Shown here piece by piece: positions 63,056 through 64,000 of a DNA stretch of 64,000 nt. Location: assembly GCF_001190785.1 (NCBI RefSeq), contig NZ_LGSS01000008.1:1-64000 (forward strand), read 5' to 3'. Position numbers and translations under genes: made by a program. Below the pieces are notes generated by a model, which saw only the letters and a program-made list of their open reading frames with translations, had not been told where the DNA came from and searched no databases. How positions within the stretch are numbered: the first letter of the stretch is position 1; the number at the start of each line of letters is the position of its first letter. Source of the stretch: Gottschalkia purinilytica (lineage in GTDB: Bacteria > Bacillota > Clostridia > Tissierellales > Gottschalkiaceae).

Positions 63056-63211
63056 ATGAAAAGTGAATTTTTTGTTGGCTGGGGTACATTGTCTTTAATT
63101 AATGCTGGATTAGCTCAATGTAAAAATAGATCTGGTTTTAATTGGTTTTTACTATCTTTATTTTTAGGACCTTTAGCTACATTTTTACTTTTATTAACTG
63201 AGAAAAGATAA
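63056..63211 (+). CDS. Small membrane protein, 51 aa
   Basis: ATG 63056, behind AAGGGG, starts a 51-residue ORF ending TAA at 63209. It has a weakly hydrophobic first helix (VGWGTLSLINAGLAQ), then a polar turn CKNRSGFN. A strong membrane helix follows (WFLLSLFLGPLATFLLLL), ending with a TEKR tail. The NRSGFNWFLLSLFLGPLA form resembles small membrane proteins of the pattern GRSxxxWFLLGxxLGPxA. It follows natB by 39 bases and precedes the operon terminator, so it probably belongs to the natAB transcript. Confidence 0.7.
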   Translation: MKSEFFVGWGTLSLINAGLAQCKNRSGFNWFLLSLFLGPLATFLLLLTEKR

Positions 63212-63538
63212 TTTTATAGCTATAAATTAAAACTCACCTTGGTAATTATAAAACCTCCTAAAGTAGATATTTTTTAAAGTCCTTAATATAATCTACTTTA
63301 GGAGGTTTTTATATGAAAAAAACAAGAACTACACACAGAAATTAAAATTATAAAAAGAATAATTTTGTGAGTACAAAAACTTTGATAATTTCTAAAACAG
63401 AATTCTACCAATAAAAATTAATTCATACTAAAATTCAATAAATTGAAATAGCTGGATATGTTTTAGATTCATTTGCATACAAAAAAATCAGGGAGCAATT
63501 CCTAAGAATATTACTCCTTGACTATTGAGATAGAGTCA
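63212..63538. other. Intergenic region with two terminators
   Basis: A long hairpin at 63250-63309 (AAACCTCCTAAAGTAGAT and its complement, then GGTTTTTAT) ends the natAB transcript. A second at 63488-63522 (TCAAGGAGTAAT, loop, ATTGCTCCCTGA, then TTTTTTT on the - strand) ends the next gene. The space between shows nothing else. Confidence 0.85.
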
Positions 63539-63937
63539 TTATTTTCTCGTGGAAATATAAGCTGGTATAAAGCCTATAATAGATGGAATTAAATAATAAC
63601 GACAAGAATATAAGATCGATCTTTGTATTCGTAAAAAAATAGCGTCGTAAGTTTCGGGACCTATTGAATTAAGGTAATCTAGAAAAAAGATAAATGGTAT
63701 ATAGATTAAAAATGCAATTACAATATTTAGGAGAGTATTTTTCCAATTAATTTTGTGAACCATAATTAAATGGATAAATACAAGCACAAGTAATTCTATA
63801 TAAAAAGGGATAATAATCATAAATCTAATATTTACATCGTTAGAAGCCATGCAAATCATTGCAATAAAATGTGAAGCTAATATAGAAGCCCATACAATAA
63901 ATAGCCATTTAACATTTCTTGACATACTCATCACCAT
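63539..63937 (-). CDS. Polytopic membrane protein, unknown
   Basis: The protein has 132 residues and four membrane segments (about 10-30, 38-60, 68-90 and 108-128) with short loops. I do not recognise the family. The start is uncertain among three in-frame ATGs (63937, 63931, 63925); TGGTGAT supports the last. Its terminator follows at 63488-63522. The upstream region runs to the window end with no further gene. Confidence 0.6.
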   Translation of the reverse strand: MVMSMSRNVKWLFIVWASILASHFIAMICMASNDVNIRFMIIIPFYIELLVLVFIHLIMVHKINWKNTLLNIVIAFLIYIPFIFFLDYLNSIGPETYDAIFLRIQRSILYSCRYYLIPSIIGFIPAYISTRK

Positions 63938-64000
63938 GCTTTTTTAAGTTGTAATTTTAGTCATTTAACAACCTAAATCTATATTAATATATTCTTTAAA

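Overview
The window is AT-rich DNA with short intergenic hairpins, strong AGGAGG-type ribosome binding sites and frequent TTG/GTG starts, which is typical of Clostridia. Gene content fits an anaerobic, probably spore-forming low-GC Firmicute, in Peptostreptococcaceae or Clostridiaceae. The supporting signs are DUF4489-type cysteine-rich proteins, an FMN-riboswitch rib operon, a ChuW/HutW-like anaerobic heme radical-SAM enzyme, a multidomain chitinase and several clostridial ABC/two-component modules. No rRNA, tRNA, CRISPR array or prophage was found. The species cannot be named from the sequence alone.

Layout. 1-8.0 kb is an accessory zone. It starts with the 3' part of a histidine kinase whose 5' end is missing, followed by an RluA-type pseudouridine synthase, a small secreted protein and a TtcA-like PP-loop enzyme. 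A duplicated two-gene module (DUF6143-like gene plus DUF4489 gene) follows; one copy has been cut down to a 3' relic next to a decayed IS3-family element. 8.2-14.4 kb holds a small secreted protein, alkaline phosphatase, an LDH-family dehydrogenase with an altered specificity loop, and bioD-bioA behind a promoter that carries a BirA-like operator. 14.5-20.4 kb holds two TraX-like membrane proteins (the second truncated), a methyltransferase, a PilZ protein, a small unknown, and a two-gene operon that pairs a phytol/dolichol-kinase-like protein with a DUF92 (VTE6-like) protein.

20.9-26.9 kb carries two ABC-F genes, each behind a long leader with a small upstream ORF and stacked terminators (antibiotic-attenuation architecture). 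Between them lie a CPBP protease, a 44-codon methyltransferase relic and a tubby-like protein. 27-34.4 kb is a riboflavin operon (FMN riboswitch, ribD-ribE-ribBA-ribH) flanked by two cardiolipin synthases. 34.5-46 kb holds an ElaA-like acetyltransferase, a LolD/FtsX-type ABC exporter, an amino-acid permease, an OmpR-type two-component pair and a large two-catalytic-domain chitinase. 46-51.5 kb adds a small membrane-anchored protein, a second ElaA-like gene, a GDPD-like exported enzyme and a bacitracin/lantibiotic-type ABC plus two-component module.

51.7-56.2 kb is a five-gene operon behind a perfect 17-bp Fur-box palindrome: heme-type binding lipoprotein, permease, ATPase, flavodoxin and ChuW-like radical SAM enzyme. 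The likely role is import of heme and oxygen-independent opening of the ring to release iron. 56.3-64 kb holds an acetamidase/formamidase, small membrane proteins, a methyltransferase, a nucleotidyltransferase, and an XRE-DUF3169-natA-natB-small-membrane-protein cluster behind a textbook promoter with an inverted-repeat operator.

The observations most worth following up are the two ABC-F leaders with upstream ORFs, the heme operon, the two-kinase isoprenoid-alcohol pair, the duplicated DUF6143/DUF4489 module with its 72-bp repeat, the BirA-like operator and the XRE operator.
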